From: Glandiceps talaboti
Lineage: Eukaryota > Hemichordata > Enteropneusta > Spengelidae
Assembly: GCF_964340395.1 (NCBI RefSeq)
Contig: NC_135560.1
Span: forward strand, 1,545,501 to 1,609,500
Direction of reading: 5' to 3'
Length of the DNA: 64,000 nt
The translations under genes were made by a program, and so were the position numbers. The notes below the pieces were generated by a model. The model had not been told where the DNA came from. It made no database searches and saw nothing but the letters and a program-made list of their open reading frames with translations. Below are positions 1-13,500 of this stretch, in pieces (within the stretch, counting starts at the first letter, position 1; the number at the start of each line of letters is the position of its first letter).

Positions 1-2225
1 TATGTTTTACTGTATACTAAATGGGCCAGGATGGTATGTTTTACTGTATACTAAATGGGCCAGGATGGTATGTTTTACTGTATACCAAATTGGCCAGGAT
101 GGTATGTTTTACTGTATACCAAATGGGCCAGGATGGTATGTTTTACTGTATTCTAAATGAGCCAGAATGATGTGTTTTACTGTATACCAAATGGGCCAGG
201 ATGGTATATTTTACTGTATACTAAATGAGCCAGAATGATGTGTTTTACTGTATACCAAATGGGCCAGGATGGTATGTTTTACTGTATACCAAAAAGGCCA
301 GGATGGTATGTTTTACTTTATACCAAATAGGCCACGATAGTATGTTTTACTTAATACCAAAAAGGCCAGGATGGTGTGTTTTACTGTATACTAAATGGGC
401 CAGGATGGTATGTTTTACTGTATACTAAATGGGCCAGGATGGTATTGTTTTACTGTATACTAAATGGGCCAGGATTGTATGTTTTACTTTATACTAAATG
501 GGCCAGGATGGTGTGTTTTACTGTATACTAAATGGGCCAGGATGGTATGTTTTACTGTATACTAAATGGGCCAGGATGGTATGTTTTACTGTATACTAAA
601 TGGGCCAGGATGGTGTGTTTTACTGTATACTAAATGGGCCAGGATTGTATGTTTTACTGTATACTAAATGGGCCAGGATGGTGTGTTTTACTGTATACTA
701 AATGGGCCAGGATGGTATGTTTTACTGTATACTAAATGGGCCAGGATGGTATGTTTTACTGTATACTAAATGGGCCAGGATGGTGTGTTTTACTGTATAC
801 TAAATGGGCCAGGATGGTATGTTTTACTGTATACTAAATGGGCCAGGATGGTGTATTTTACTGTATACTAAATGGGCCAGAATGGTATGTTTTACTGTAT
901 ACTAAATGGGCCAGGATGGTATGTTTTACTGTATACTAAATGGGCCAGGATGGTGTGTTTTACTGTATACTAAATGGGCCAGGATTGTATGTTTTACTGT
1001 ATACTAAATGGGCCAGGATGGTGTGTGGTTTACTGTATACTAAATGGGCCAGGATGGTATGTTTTACTGTATACTAAATGGGCCAGGATGGTATGTTTTA
1101 CTGTATACAAATAGGCCAGGATCGTGTGTTTTACTTAATACCAAAAAGGCCAGGATGGTGTGTATTACTGTATACAAATAGGCCAAGATGGTATGTTTTA
1201 CTTTATACCAAAAAGGCCAGGAAGGTATGTTTTACTGTATACTAAATGGGCCAGGATGGTATGTTTTACTGTATATAAGTAGGCCAGGATGGTATGTTTT
1301 ACTTTATACCTAATGGGCCAGGTTGGTATGTTTTACTGTATACTAAATGGGCCAGGTTGGTATGTTTTACTGTATACTAAATGGGCCAGGATGGTATGTG
1401 GTTTACTGTATAGTAAGTGGGCCAGGATGGTATGTGGTTTACTGTATACTAAATGGGCCAGGATGGTATGTTTTACTGTATACTAAATGGGCCAGGATGG
1501 TATGTTTTACTGTATACCAAATGGGCCAGGATGGTGTGTTTTACTGTATACAAATAGGCCAGGATGGTATGTTTTACTGTATACTAAATGGGCCAGGATG
1601 GTATGTTTTACTGTATACTAAATGGGCCAGGATGGTATGTTTTACTGTATACTAAATGGGCCAGGATGGTATGTTTTACTGTATACTAAATGGGCCAGGA
1701 TGGTATGTTTTACTGTATACTAAATGGGCCAGGATGGTATGTTTTACTGTATACTAAATTGGCCAGGATGGTATGTTTTACTGTATTCTAAATGAGCCAG
1801 GATGGTGTGTTTTACTGTATACTAAATGAGCCAGAATGATGTGTTTTACTGTATACCAAATGGGCCAGGATGGTATGTTTTACTGTATACCAAATGGGCC
1901 AGTATGGTATGTTTTACTGTATTCTAAATGAGCCAGAATGATGTGTTTTACTGTATACCAAATGGGCCAGGATGGTATGTTTTACTGTATACTAAATGAG
2001 CCAGAATGATGTGTTTTACTGTATACCAAATGGGCCAGGATGGTATGTTTTACTGTATACCAAAAAGGCCAGGATGGTATGTTTTACTTTATACCAAATA
2101 GGCCAGGATAGTATGTTTTACTTAATACCAAAAAGGCCAGGATGGTGTGTTTTACTGTATACTAAATGGGCCAGGATGGTATGTTTTACTGTATACTAAA
2201 TGGGCCAGGATGGTATGTTTTACTG

Positions 2226-2600
2226 GCTCATTTACGGAGTCATGATGGGTGAATGGTTAGCGTGACCGGCTTGGAATCTACAGGTTGCAGGTTCGAGCCC
2301 CGTCGCTGCCTGCTGTTTGTTTCTGAGTGGCTAAAGTCCTTGGGCAAGATTTGAACCACGACTGTGCCTCAGTCAACCCAGCTGTATAACTGGGGACCTG
2401 GTAGGATGTAGGTTGCAATGTGAAGGCTTTAATCCTATGCGCTTAAATGGCTGCAATGGATTGTATGCTCCCCGGGGAGTTGAGGAAGACTAAAAGGGCC
2501 GTTGTGCTGTTCTGATCCGAGCCAGGGGTAATAATTGTAAAGCGCTTTGAGCACGGAGTGGGAAAGCGCTATATAAGAAACCAACATTATTATTATTATT
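2226..2600 (+). mobile_element. tRNA-derived SINE with L2-like 3' end, inserted in the satellite
   Basis: The only non-satellite DNA in the first 28 kb. Its 5' part is tRNA-like, with an A-box-like stretch near 2254-2264 and a perfect B box ggttcgagccc at 2290-2300. The centre holds a conserved-looking block (ccttgggcaag through acccagctgtataactgggg). The 3' part, gtaaagcgctttgagcac and aaagcgctatataag, resembles the tail shared by many L2/CR1-type LINEs and their SINE partners, followed by an (ATT)n tail. The satellite motif ttactg flanks both ends and may be a target-site duplication, though part of it is ambiguous with the tail. The partner LINE is inferred. Confidence 0.88.
2254..2300 (+). 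promoter_or_regulatory. Internal Pol III promoter (A and B boxes) of the SINE
   Basis: The A-box-like tggttagcgtg at about 2254-2264 is followed 25 bp later by B box ggttcgagccc at 2290-2300, which fits the GGTTCGANNCC consensus. Spacing is normal for a tRNA-derived type 2 promoter. Whether it is transcribed is unknown. Confidence 0.75.
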
Positions 2601-5600
2601 ACTGTATACTAAATGGGCCAGGATTGTATGTTTTACTGTATACTAAATGGGCCAGGATGGTGTGTTTTACTGTATACTAAATGGGCCAGGATGGTATGTT
2701 TTACTGTATACTAAATGGGCCAGGATGGTGTATTTTACTGTATACTAAATGGGCCAGAATGGTATGTTTTACTGTATACTAAATGGGCCAGGATGGTATG
2801 TTTTACTGTATACTAAATGGGCCAGGATGGTGTGTTTTACTGTATACTAAATGGGCCAGGATTGTATGTTTTACTGTATACTAAATGGGCCAGGATGGTG
2901 TGTGGTTTACTGTATACTAAATGGGCCAGGATGGTATGTTTTACTGTATACTAAATGGGCCAGGATGGTATGTTTTACTGTATACAAATAGGCCAGGATC
3001 GTGTGTTTTACTTAATACCAAAAAGGCCAGGATGGTGTGTATTACTGTATACAAATAGGCCAGGATGGTATGTTTTACTTTATACCAAAAAGGCCAGGAA
3101 GGTATGTTTTACTGTATACTAAATGGGCCAGGATGGTATGTTTTACTGTATATAAGTAGGCCAGGATGGTATGTTTTACTTTATACCTAATGGGCCAGGT
3201 TGGTATGTTTTACTGTATACTAAATGGGCCAGGATGGTATGTTTTACTGTATACTAAATGGGCCAGGATGGTATGTTTTACTGTATACCAAATGGGCCAG
3301 GATGGTGTGTTTTACTGTATACAAATAGGCCAGGATGGTATGTTTTACTGTATACTAAATGGGCCAGGATGGTATGTTTTACTTTATACCAAAATGGCCA
3401 TGATGGTGTGTTTTACTGTATACAAATAGCCCAGGATGGTATGTTTTACTGTATACTAAATGGGCCAGGATGGTATGTTTTACTGTATACCAAATTGGCC
3501 AGGATGGTATGTTTTACTGTATACTAAATGAGCCAGGATGGTGTGTTTTACTGTATACTAAATGGGCCAGGATGGTATGTTTTATTGTATACTAAATGGG
3601 CCAGGGTGGTATGTTTTACTGTATACTAAATGGGCCAGGATGGTATATTTTACTGTATACTAAATGGGCCAGGATGGTATGTTTTACTGTATACTAAATG
3701 GGCCAGGATGGTATGTTTTACTGTATACTAAATGGGCCAGGAATGTATGTTTTACTGTATACTAAATGGGCCAGGATGGTATGTTTTACTGTATACTAAA
3801 TGGGCCAGGATGGTATGTTTTACTGTATACCAAATTGGCCAGGATGGTATGTTTTACTGTATACCAAATGGGCCAGGATGGTATGTTTTACTGTATTCTA
3901 AATGAGCCAGAATGATGTGTTTTACTGTATACCAAATGGGCCAGGATGGTATATTTTACTGTATACTAAATGAGCCAGAATGATGTGTTTTACTGTATAC
4001 CAAATGGGCCAGGATGGTATGTTTTACTGTATACCAAAAAGGCCAGGATGGTATGTTTTACTTTATACCAAATAGGCCACGATAGTATGTTTTACTTAAT
4101 ACCAAAAAGGCCAGGATGGTGTGTTTTACTGTACACTAAATGGGCCAGGATGGTATGTTTTACTGTATACTAAATGGGCCAGGATGGTATTGTTTTACTG
4201 TATACTAAATGGGCCAGGATTGTATGTTTTACTTTATACTAAATGGGCCAGGATGGTGTGTTTTACTGTATACTAAATGGGCCAGGATTGTATGTTTTAC
4301 TTTATACTAAATGGGCCAGGATGGTGTGTTTTACTGTATACTAAATGGGCCAGGATGGTATGTTTTACTGTATACTAAATGGGCCAGGATGGTATGTTTT
4401 ACTGTATACTAAATGGGCCAGGATGGTGTGTTTTACTGTATACTAAATGGGCCAGGATTGTATGTTTTACTGTATACTAAATGGGCCAGGATGGTGTGTT
4501 TTACTGTATACTAAATGGGCCAGGATGGTATGTTTTACTGTATACTAAATGGGCCAGGATGGTATGTTTTACTGTATACTAAATGGGCCAGGATGGTGTG
4601 TTTTACTGTATACTAAATGGGCCAGGATGGTATGTTTTACTGTATACTAAATGGGCCAGGATGGTGTATTTTACTGTATACTAAATGGGCCAGAATGGTA
4701 TGTTTTACTGTATACTAAATGGGCCAGGATGGTATGTTTTACTGTATACTAAATGGGCCAGGATGGTGTGTTTTACTGTATACTAAATGGGCCAGGATTG
4801 TATGTTTTACTGTATACTAAATGGGCCAGGATGGTGTGTGGTTTACTGTATACTAAATGGGCCAGGATGGTATGTTTTACTGTATACTAAATGGGCCAGG
4901 ATGGTATGTTTTACTGTATACAAATAGGCCAGGATCGTGTGTTTTACTTAATACCAAAAAGGCCAGGATGGTGTGTATTACTGTATACAAATAGGCCAGG
5001 ATGGTATGTTTTACTTTATACCAAAAAGGCCAGGAAGGTATGTTTTACTGTATACTAAATGGGCCAGGATGGTATGTTTTACTGTATATAAGTAGGCCAG
5101 GATGGTATGTTTTACTTTATACCTAATGGGCCAGGTTGGTATGTTTTACTGTATACTAAATGGGCCAGGTTGGTATGTTTTACTGTATACTAAATGGGCC
5201 AGGATGGTATGTGGTTTACTGTATAGTAAATGGGCCAGGATGGTATGTGGTTTACTGTATACTAAATGGGCCAGGATGGTATGTTTTACTGTATACTAAA
5301 TGGGCCAGGATGGTATGTTTTACTGTATACCAAATGGGCCAGGATGGTGTGTTTTACTGTATACAAATAGGCCAGGATGGTATGTTTTACTGTATACTAA
5401 ATGGGCCAGGATGGTATGTTTTACTGTATACTAAATGGGCCAGGATGGTATGTTTTACTGTATACTAAATGGGCCAGGATGGTATGTTTTACTGTATACT
5501 AAATGGGCCAGGATGGTATGTTTTACTGTATACTAAATGGGCCAGGATGGTATGTTTTACTGTATACTAAATTGGCCAGGATGGTATGTTTTACTGTATT

Positions 5601-8046
5601 CTAAATGAGCCAGGATGGTGTGTTTTACTGTATACTAAATGAGCCAGAATGGTGTGTTTTACTGTATACCAAATGGGCCAGGATGGTATGTTTTACTGTA
5701 TACTAAATGAGCCAGAATGATGTGTTTTACTGTATACCAAATGGGCCAGGATGGTATGTTTTACTGTATACCAAATTGGCCAGGATGGTATGTTTTACTG
5801 TATTCTAAATGAGCCAGAATGATGTGTTTTACTGTATACCAAATGGGCCAGGATGGTATATTTTACTGTATACTAAATGAGCCAGAATGATGTGTTTTAC
5901 TGTATACCAAATGGGCCAGGATGGTATGTTTTACTGTATACCAAAAAGGCCAGGATGGTATGTTTTACTTTATACCAAATAGGCCACGATAGTATGTTTT
6001 ACTTAATACCAAAAAGGCCAGGATGGTGTGTTTTACTGTATACTAAATGGGCCAGGATGGTATGTTTTACTGTATACTAAATGGGCCAGGATGGTATGTT
6101 TTACTGTATACTAAATGGGCCAGGATTGTATGTTTTACTTTATACTAAATGGGCCAGGATGGTGTGTTTTACTGTATACTAAATGGGCCAGGATGGTATG
6201 TTTTACTGTATACTAAATGGGCCAGGATGGTGTGTTTTACTGTATACTAAATGGGCCAGGATTGTATGTTTTACTGTATACTAAATGGGCCAGGATGGTG
6301 TGTTTTACTGTATACTAAATGGGCCAGGATGGTATGTTTTACTGTATACTAAATGGGCCAGGATGGTATGTTTTACTGTATACTAAATGGGCCAGGATGG
6401 TGTGTTTTACTGTATACTAAATGGGCCAGGATGGTATGTTTTACTGTATACTAAATGGGCCAGGATGGTTTATTTTACTGTATACTAAATGGGCCAGAAT
6501 GGTATGTTTTACTGTATACTAAATGGGCCAGGATGGTATGTTTTACTGTATACTAAATGGGCCAGGATGGTGTGTTTTACTGTATACTAAATGGGCCAGG
6601 ATTGTATGTTTTACTGTATACTAAATGGGCCAGGATGGTGTGTGGTTTACTGTATACTAAATGGGCCAGGATGGTATGTTTTACTGTATACTAAATGGGC
6701 CAGGATGGTATGTTTTACTGTATACAAATAGGCCAGGATCGTGTGTTTTACTTAATACCAAAAAGGCCAGGATGGTGTGTATTACTGTATACAAATAGGC
6801 CAGGATGGTATGTTTTACTTTATACCAAAAAGGCCAGGAAGGTATGTTTTACTGTATACTAAATGGGCCAGGATGGTATGTTTTACTGTATATAAGTAGG
6901 CCAGGATGGTATGTTTTACTTTATACCTAATGGGCCAGGTTGGTATGTTTTACTGTATACTAAATGGGCCAGGTTGGTATGTTTTACTGTATACTAAATG
7001 GGCCAGGATGGTATGTGGTTTACTGTATAGTAAATGGGCCAGGATGGTATGTGGTTTACTGTATACTAAATGGGCCAGGATGGTATGTTTTACTGTATAC
7101 TAAATGGGCCAGGATGGTATGTTTTACTGTATACCAAATGGGCCAGGATGGTGTGTTTTACTGTATACAAATAGGCCAGGATGGTATGTTTTACTGTATA
7201 CTAAATGGGCCAGGATGGTATGTTTTACTGTATACTAAATGGGCCAGGATGGTATGTTTTACTGTATACTAAATGGGCCAGGATGGTATGTTTTACTGTA
7301 TACTAAATGGGCCAGGATGGTATGTTTTACTGTATACTAAATGGGCCAGGATGGTATGTTTTACTGTATACCAAATTGGCCAGGATGGTATGTTTTACTG
7401 TATTCTAAATAAGCCAGGATGGTGTGTTTTACTGTATACTAAATGAGCCAGAATGGTGTGTTTTACTGTATACCAAATGGGCCAGGATGGTATGTTTTAC
7501 TGTATACTAAATGAGCCAGAATGATGTGTTTTACTGTATACCAAATGGGCCAGGATGGTATGTTTTACTGTATACCAAATGGGCCAGGATGGTATGTTTT
7601 ACTGTATTCTAAATGAGCCAGAATGATGTGTTTTACTGTATACCAAATGGGCCAGGATGGTATATTTTACTGTATACTAAATGAGCCAGAATGATGTGTT
7701 TTACTGTATACCAAATGGGCCAGGATGGTATGTTTTACTGTATACCAAAAAGGCCAGGATGGTATGTTTTACTTTATACCAAATAGGCCACGATAGTATG
7801 TTTTACTTAATACCAAAAAGGCCAGGATGGTGTGTTTTACTGTATACTAAATGGGCCAGGATGGTATGTTTTACTGTATACTAAATGGGCCAGGATGGTA
7901 TGTTTTACTGTATACTAAATGGGCCAGGATTGTATGTTTTACTTTATACTAAATGGGCCAGGATGGTGTGTTTTACTGTATACTAAATGGGCCAGGATGG
8001 TATGTTTTACTGTATACTAAATGGGCCAGGATGGTGTGTGGTTTAC

Positions 8047-10520
8047 TGTATACTAAATGGGCCAGGATGGTATGTTTTACTTTATACCAAAAAGGCCAGG
8101 ATGGTATGTTTTACTTTATACCAAATAGGCCAGGATAGTATGTTTTACTTTATACCAAAAAGGCCAGGATGGTGTGTTTTACTTTATACCAAATAGGCCA
8201 GATAGTATGTTTTACTTTATACCAAAAAGGCCAGGATGGTGTGTTTTACTGTATAGAAATAGGCCAGGATGGTATGTTTTAATTTATACCAAAAAGGCCA
8301 GGATGGTATGTTTTACTGTATACTAAATGGGCCAGAATGGTATGTGGTTTACTGTATAGTAAATGGGCCAGGATGGTGTGTGGTTTACTGTATACTAATT
8401 GGGCCAGGATGGTATGTTTTACTGTATACTAAATAGGCCAGGATGGTATGTTTTACTGTATACCAAACTGGCCAGGATGGTATGTTTTACTTTATACCAA
8501 AAAGGCCAGGATGGTATGTTTTACAGTATACTAAATGGGCCAGGATAGCATATTTTACTTTATACCAAAAAGGCCAGGATGGTATGTTTTACTGTATACC
8601 AAATAGGCAAGGATAGTATGTTTTACTGTATATCAAATGGGCCAGGATGGTATGTTTTACTTTATACCAAAAAGGCCAGGATGGTATGTTTTACTATATA
8701 CTAAATGGGCCAGAATGGTATGTGGTTTACTGTATAGTAACTGGGCCAGGATGGTATGTGGTTTACTGTATACTAAATGGGCCAGGATGGTATGTTTTAC
8801 TGTATACTAAATGGGCCAGGATGGTATGTTTTACTGTATACCAAATAGGCCAGGATAGTATGTTTTACTGTATACCAAACGGGCCAGGATGGTATGCTTT
8901 ACTTTATACCAAAAAAGCCAGGATGGTATATTTTACTGTATACTATTTGGGCCAGAATAGTATGTTTTACTGTATACTAAATGGGCCAGGGTGGTATGTT
9001 TTACTTTATGCTAAATAGGCCAGGATGGTATGTTTTACTGTATACCAAACTGGCCAGGGTGGTATGTTTTACTTTATACCAAAAAGGCCAGGATGGTATG
9101 TTTTACAGAATACTAAATGGGCCAGGATGGTATGCTTTACTTTATACCAAAAGACCAGGATGGTATGTGCTTTACTGTATACTAAATGGGCCAGGATGGT
9201 ATGTGGTTTACTGTATACTAAGTGGGCCAGGATGGTATGTTTTACTGTATACTAAATAGGCCAGGATGGTATGTTTTACTGTATACCAAACTGGCCAGGG
9301 TGGTATGTTTTACTTTATACCAAAAAGGCCAGGATGGTATGTTTTACTGTATACTAAATGGGCCAGGATGGTATGTTTTACTTTATACCATAAGACCAGG
9401 ATGGTATGTTTTACTGTATACAAATAGGCCAGCATGGTATGTTTTACTTTATACCAAAAAGGCCAGGATGGTATGTTTTACTGTATACTAACTGGGCCAG
9501 GATGGTATGTTTTACTGTATACCAAATGGGCCAGGATGGTATGTTTTACGTATACCAAAAAGGCCAGGATGGTATGTTTTATTGTATACCAAAAAGGCCA
9601 GGATGGTATGTTTTACTTTATACCAAAAAGGCCAGGATGGTATGTTTTACTTTATACCAAAAAGGCCAGGATGGTATGTTTTACTTTATACCAAAAAGGC
9701 CAGATGGTATGTTTTACTTTATACCAAATAGGCCAGGATAGTATGTTTTACTTTATACCAAAAAGGCCAGGATGGTGTGTTTTACTGTATAGAAATAGGC
9801 CAGGATGGTATGTTTTACTTCATACCAAAAAGGCCAGCATGGTATGTTTTACTGTATACTAAATGGGACAGGATGGTATATTTCACTGTATGCCAAATAG
9901 GCAAGGATAGTATGTTTTACTGTATACTAAATGGGCCAGGATGGTATGTTTTACTTTATACCAAAAAGGCCAGGATGGTATGTTTTACTATATACTAAAT
10001 GGGCCAGAATGGTATGTGGTTTACTATATAGTAACTGGGCCAGGATGGTATGTGGTTTACTGTATACTAAATGGGCCAGGATGGTGTGTTTTACTGTATA
10101 CTAAATGGGCCAGGATGGTGTGTTTTACTGTATACTAAATGAGCCAGGATGGTGTGTGGTTTACTGTATACTAAATGGGCCAGGATGGTATGTTTTACTT
10201 CATACCAAAAAGGCCCGGATGGTATGTTTTACTTTATACCAAAAAGGCCAGGATGGTATATTTTACTGTATACCAAATAGGCAAGGATATTACGTTTTAC
10301 TGTATACTAAATGGGCCAGGATGGTATGTTTTACTTTATACCAAAAAGGCCAGGATCGTATGTTTTACTATATACTAAATGGGCCAGAATAGTATGTGGT
10401 TTACTATATACTAAATGGGCCAGGATGGTATGTGGTTTACTGAATACTAAATGGGCTAGGATGGTATGTGGTTTACTGTATACTAAATGGGCCAGGATGG
10501 TATGTTTTACTGTATACTAA
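8047..10520. repeat. Divergent inner block of the satellite
   Basis: Here the regular variant order is lost. Units with tttataccaaaaaggcc, irregular lengths and private substitutions dominate, for example near 8200, 8890, 9540 and 9690. The regular modules resume on the right from about 10520. This is an old or independently evolving patch flanked on both sides by homogenised modules. Confidence 0.7.
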
Positions 10521-13500
10521 ATGGGCCAGGATGGTGTGTTTTACTGTATGCCAAATGGGCCAGGATGGTGTGTTTTACTGTATACAAATAGGCCAGGATG
10601 GTATGTTTTACTTTATACCAAATTGGCCATGATGGTGTGTTTTACTGTATACAAATAGCCCAGGATGGTATGTTTTACTGTATACAAATAGGCAAGGATG
10701 GTATGTTTTACTGTATACTAAATGGGCCAGGATGGTATGTTTTACTGTATACCAAATTGGCCAGGATGGTATGTTTTACTGTATTCTAAATGAGCCAGGA
10801 TGGTGTGTTTTACTGTATACTAAATGAGCCAGAATGGTGTGTTTTACTGTATACCAAACGGGCCAGGATGGTATGTTTTACTGTATACTAAATGAGCCAG
10901 AATGATGTGTTTTACTGTATACCAAATGGGCCAGGATGGTATGTTTTACTGTATACCAAATGGGCCAGTATGGTATGTTTTACTGTATTCTAAATGAGCC
11001 AGAATGATGTGTTTTACTGTATACCAAATGGGCCAGGATGGTATGTTTTACTGTATACTAAATGAGCCAGAATGATGTGTTTTACTGTATACCAAATGGG
11101 CCAGGATGGTATGTTTTACTGTATACCAAAAAGGCCAGGATGGTATGTTTTACTTTATACCAAATAGGCCAGGATAGTATGTTTTACTTAATACCAAAAA
11201 GGCCAGGATGGTGTGTTTTACTGTATACTAAATGGGCCAGGATGGTATGTTTTACTGTATACTAAATGGGCCAGGATGGTATGTTTTACTGTATACTAAA
11301 TGGGCCAGGATTGTATGTTTTACTGTATACTAAATGGGCCAGGATGGTGTGTTTTACTGTATACTAAATGGGCCAGGATGGTATGTTTTACTGTATACTA
11401 AATGGGCCAGGATGGTGTATTTTACTGTATACTAAATGGGCCAGAATGGTATGTTTTACTGTATACTAAATGGGCCAGGATGGTATGTTTTACTGTATAC
11501 TAAATGGGCCAGGATGGTGTGTTTTACTGTATACTAAATGGGCCAGGATTGTATGTTTTACTGTATACTAAATGGGCCAGGATGGTGTGTGGTTTACTGT
11601 ATACTAAATGGGCCAGGATGGTATGTTTTACTGTATACTAAATGGGCCAGGATGGTATGTTTTACTGTATACAAATAGGCCAGGATCGTGTGTTTTACTT
11701 AATACCAAAAAGGCCAGGATGGTGTGTATTACTGTATACAAATAGGCCAGGATGGTATGTTTTACTTTATACCAAAAAGGCCAGGAAGGTATGTTTTACT
11801 GTATACTAAATGGGCCAGGATGGTATGTTTTACTGTATATAAGTAGGCCAGGATGGTATGTTTTACTTTATACCTAATGGGCCAGGTTGGTATGTTTTAC
11901 TGTATACTAAATGGGCCAGGATGGTATGTGGTTTACTGTATACTAAATGGGCCAGGATGGTATGTGGTTTACTGTATACTAAATGGGCCAGGATGGTATG
12001 TTTTACTGTATACTAAATGGGCCAGGATGGTATGTTTTACTGTATACCAAATGGGCCAGGATGGTGTGTTTTACTGTATACAAATAGGCCAGGATGGTAT
12101 GTTTTACTGTATACTAAATGGGCCAGGATGGTATGTTTTACTTTATACCAAAATGGCCATGATGGTGTGTTTTACTGTATACAAATAGCCCAGGATGGTA
12201 TGTTTTACTGTATACTAAATGGGCCAGGATGGTATGTTTTACTGTATACCAAATTGGCCAGGATGGTATGTTTTACTGTATACTAAATGAGCCAGGATGG
12301 TGTGTTTTACTGTATACTAAATGGGCCAGGATGGTATGTTTTACTGTATACTAAATGAGCCAGAATGATGTGTTTTACTGTATACCAAATGGGCCAGGAT
12401 GGTATGTTTTACTGTATACCAAATGGGCCAGTATGGTATGTTTTACTGTATTCTAAATGAGCCAGAATGATGTGTTTTACTGTATACCAAATGGGCCAGG
12501 ATGGTATGTTTTACTGTATACTAAATGAGCCAGAATGATGTGTTTTACTGTATACCAAATGGGCCAGGATGGTATGTTTTACTGTATACCAAAAAGGCCA
12601 GGATGGTATGTTTTACTTTATACCAAATAGGCCAGGATAGTATGTTTTACTTAATACCAAAAAGGCCAGGATGGTGTGTTTTACTGTATACTAAATGGGC
12701 CAGGATGGTATGTTTTACTGTATACTAAATGGGCCAGGATGGTATGTTTTACTGTATACTAAATGGGCCAGGATTGTATGTTTTACTGTATACTAAATGG
12801 GCCAGGATGGTGTGTTTTACTGTATACTAAATGGGCCAGGATGGTATGTTTTACTGTATACTAAATGGGCCAGGATGGTGTATTTTACTGTATACTAAAT
12901 GGGCCAGAATGGTATGTTTTACTGTATACTAAATGGGCCAGGATGGTATGTTTTACTGTATACTAAATGGGCCAGGATGGTGTGTTTTACTGTATACTAA
13001 ATGGGCCAGGATTGTATGTTTTACTGTATACTAAATGGGCCAGGATGGTGTGTGGTTTACTGTATACTAAATGGGCCAGGATGGTATGTTTTACTGTATA
13101 CTAAATGGGCCAGGATGGTATGTTTTACTGTATACAAATAGGCCAGGATCGTGTGTTTTACTTAATACCAAAAAGGCCAGGATGGTGTGTATTACTGTAT
13201 ACAAATAGGCCAGGATGGTATGTTTTACTTTATACCAAAAAGGCCAGGAAGGTATGTTTTACTGTATACTAAATGGGCCAGGATGGTATGTTTTACTGTA
13301 TATAAGTAGGCCAGGATGGTATGTTTTACTTTATACCTAATGGGCCAGGTTGGTATGTTTTACTGTATACTAAATGGGCCAGGATGGTATGTGGTTTACT
13401 GTATACTAAATGGGCCAGGATGGTATGTGGTTTACTGTATACTAAATGGGCCAGGATGGTATGTTTTACTGTATACTAAATGGGCCAGGATGGTATGTTT

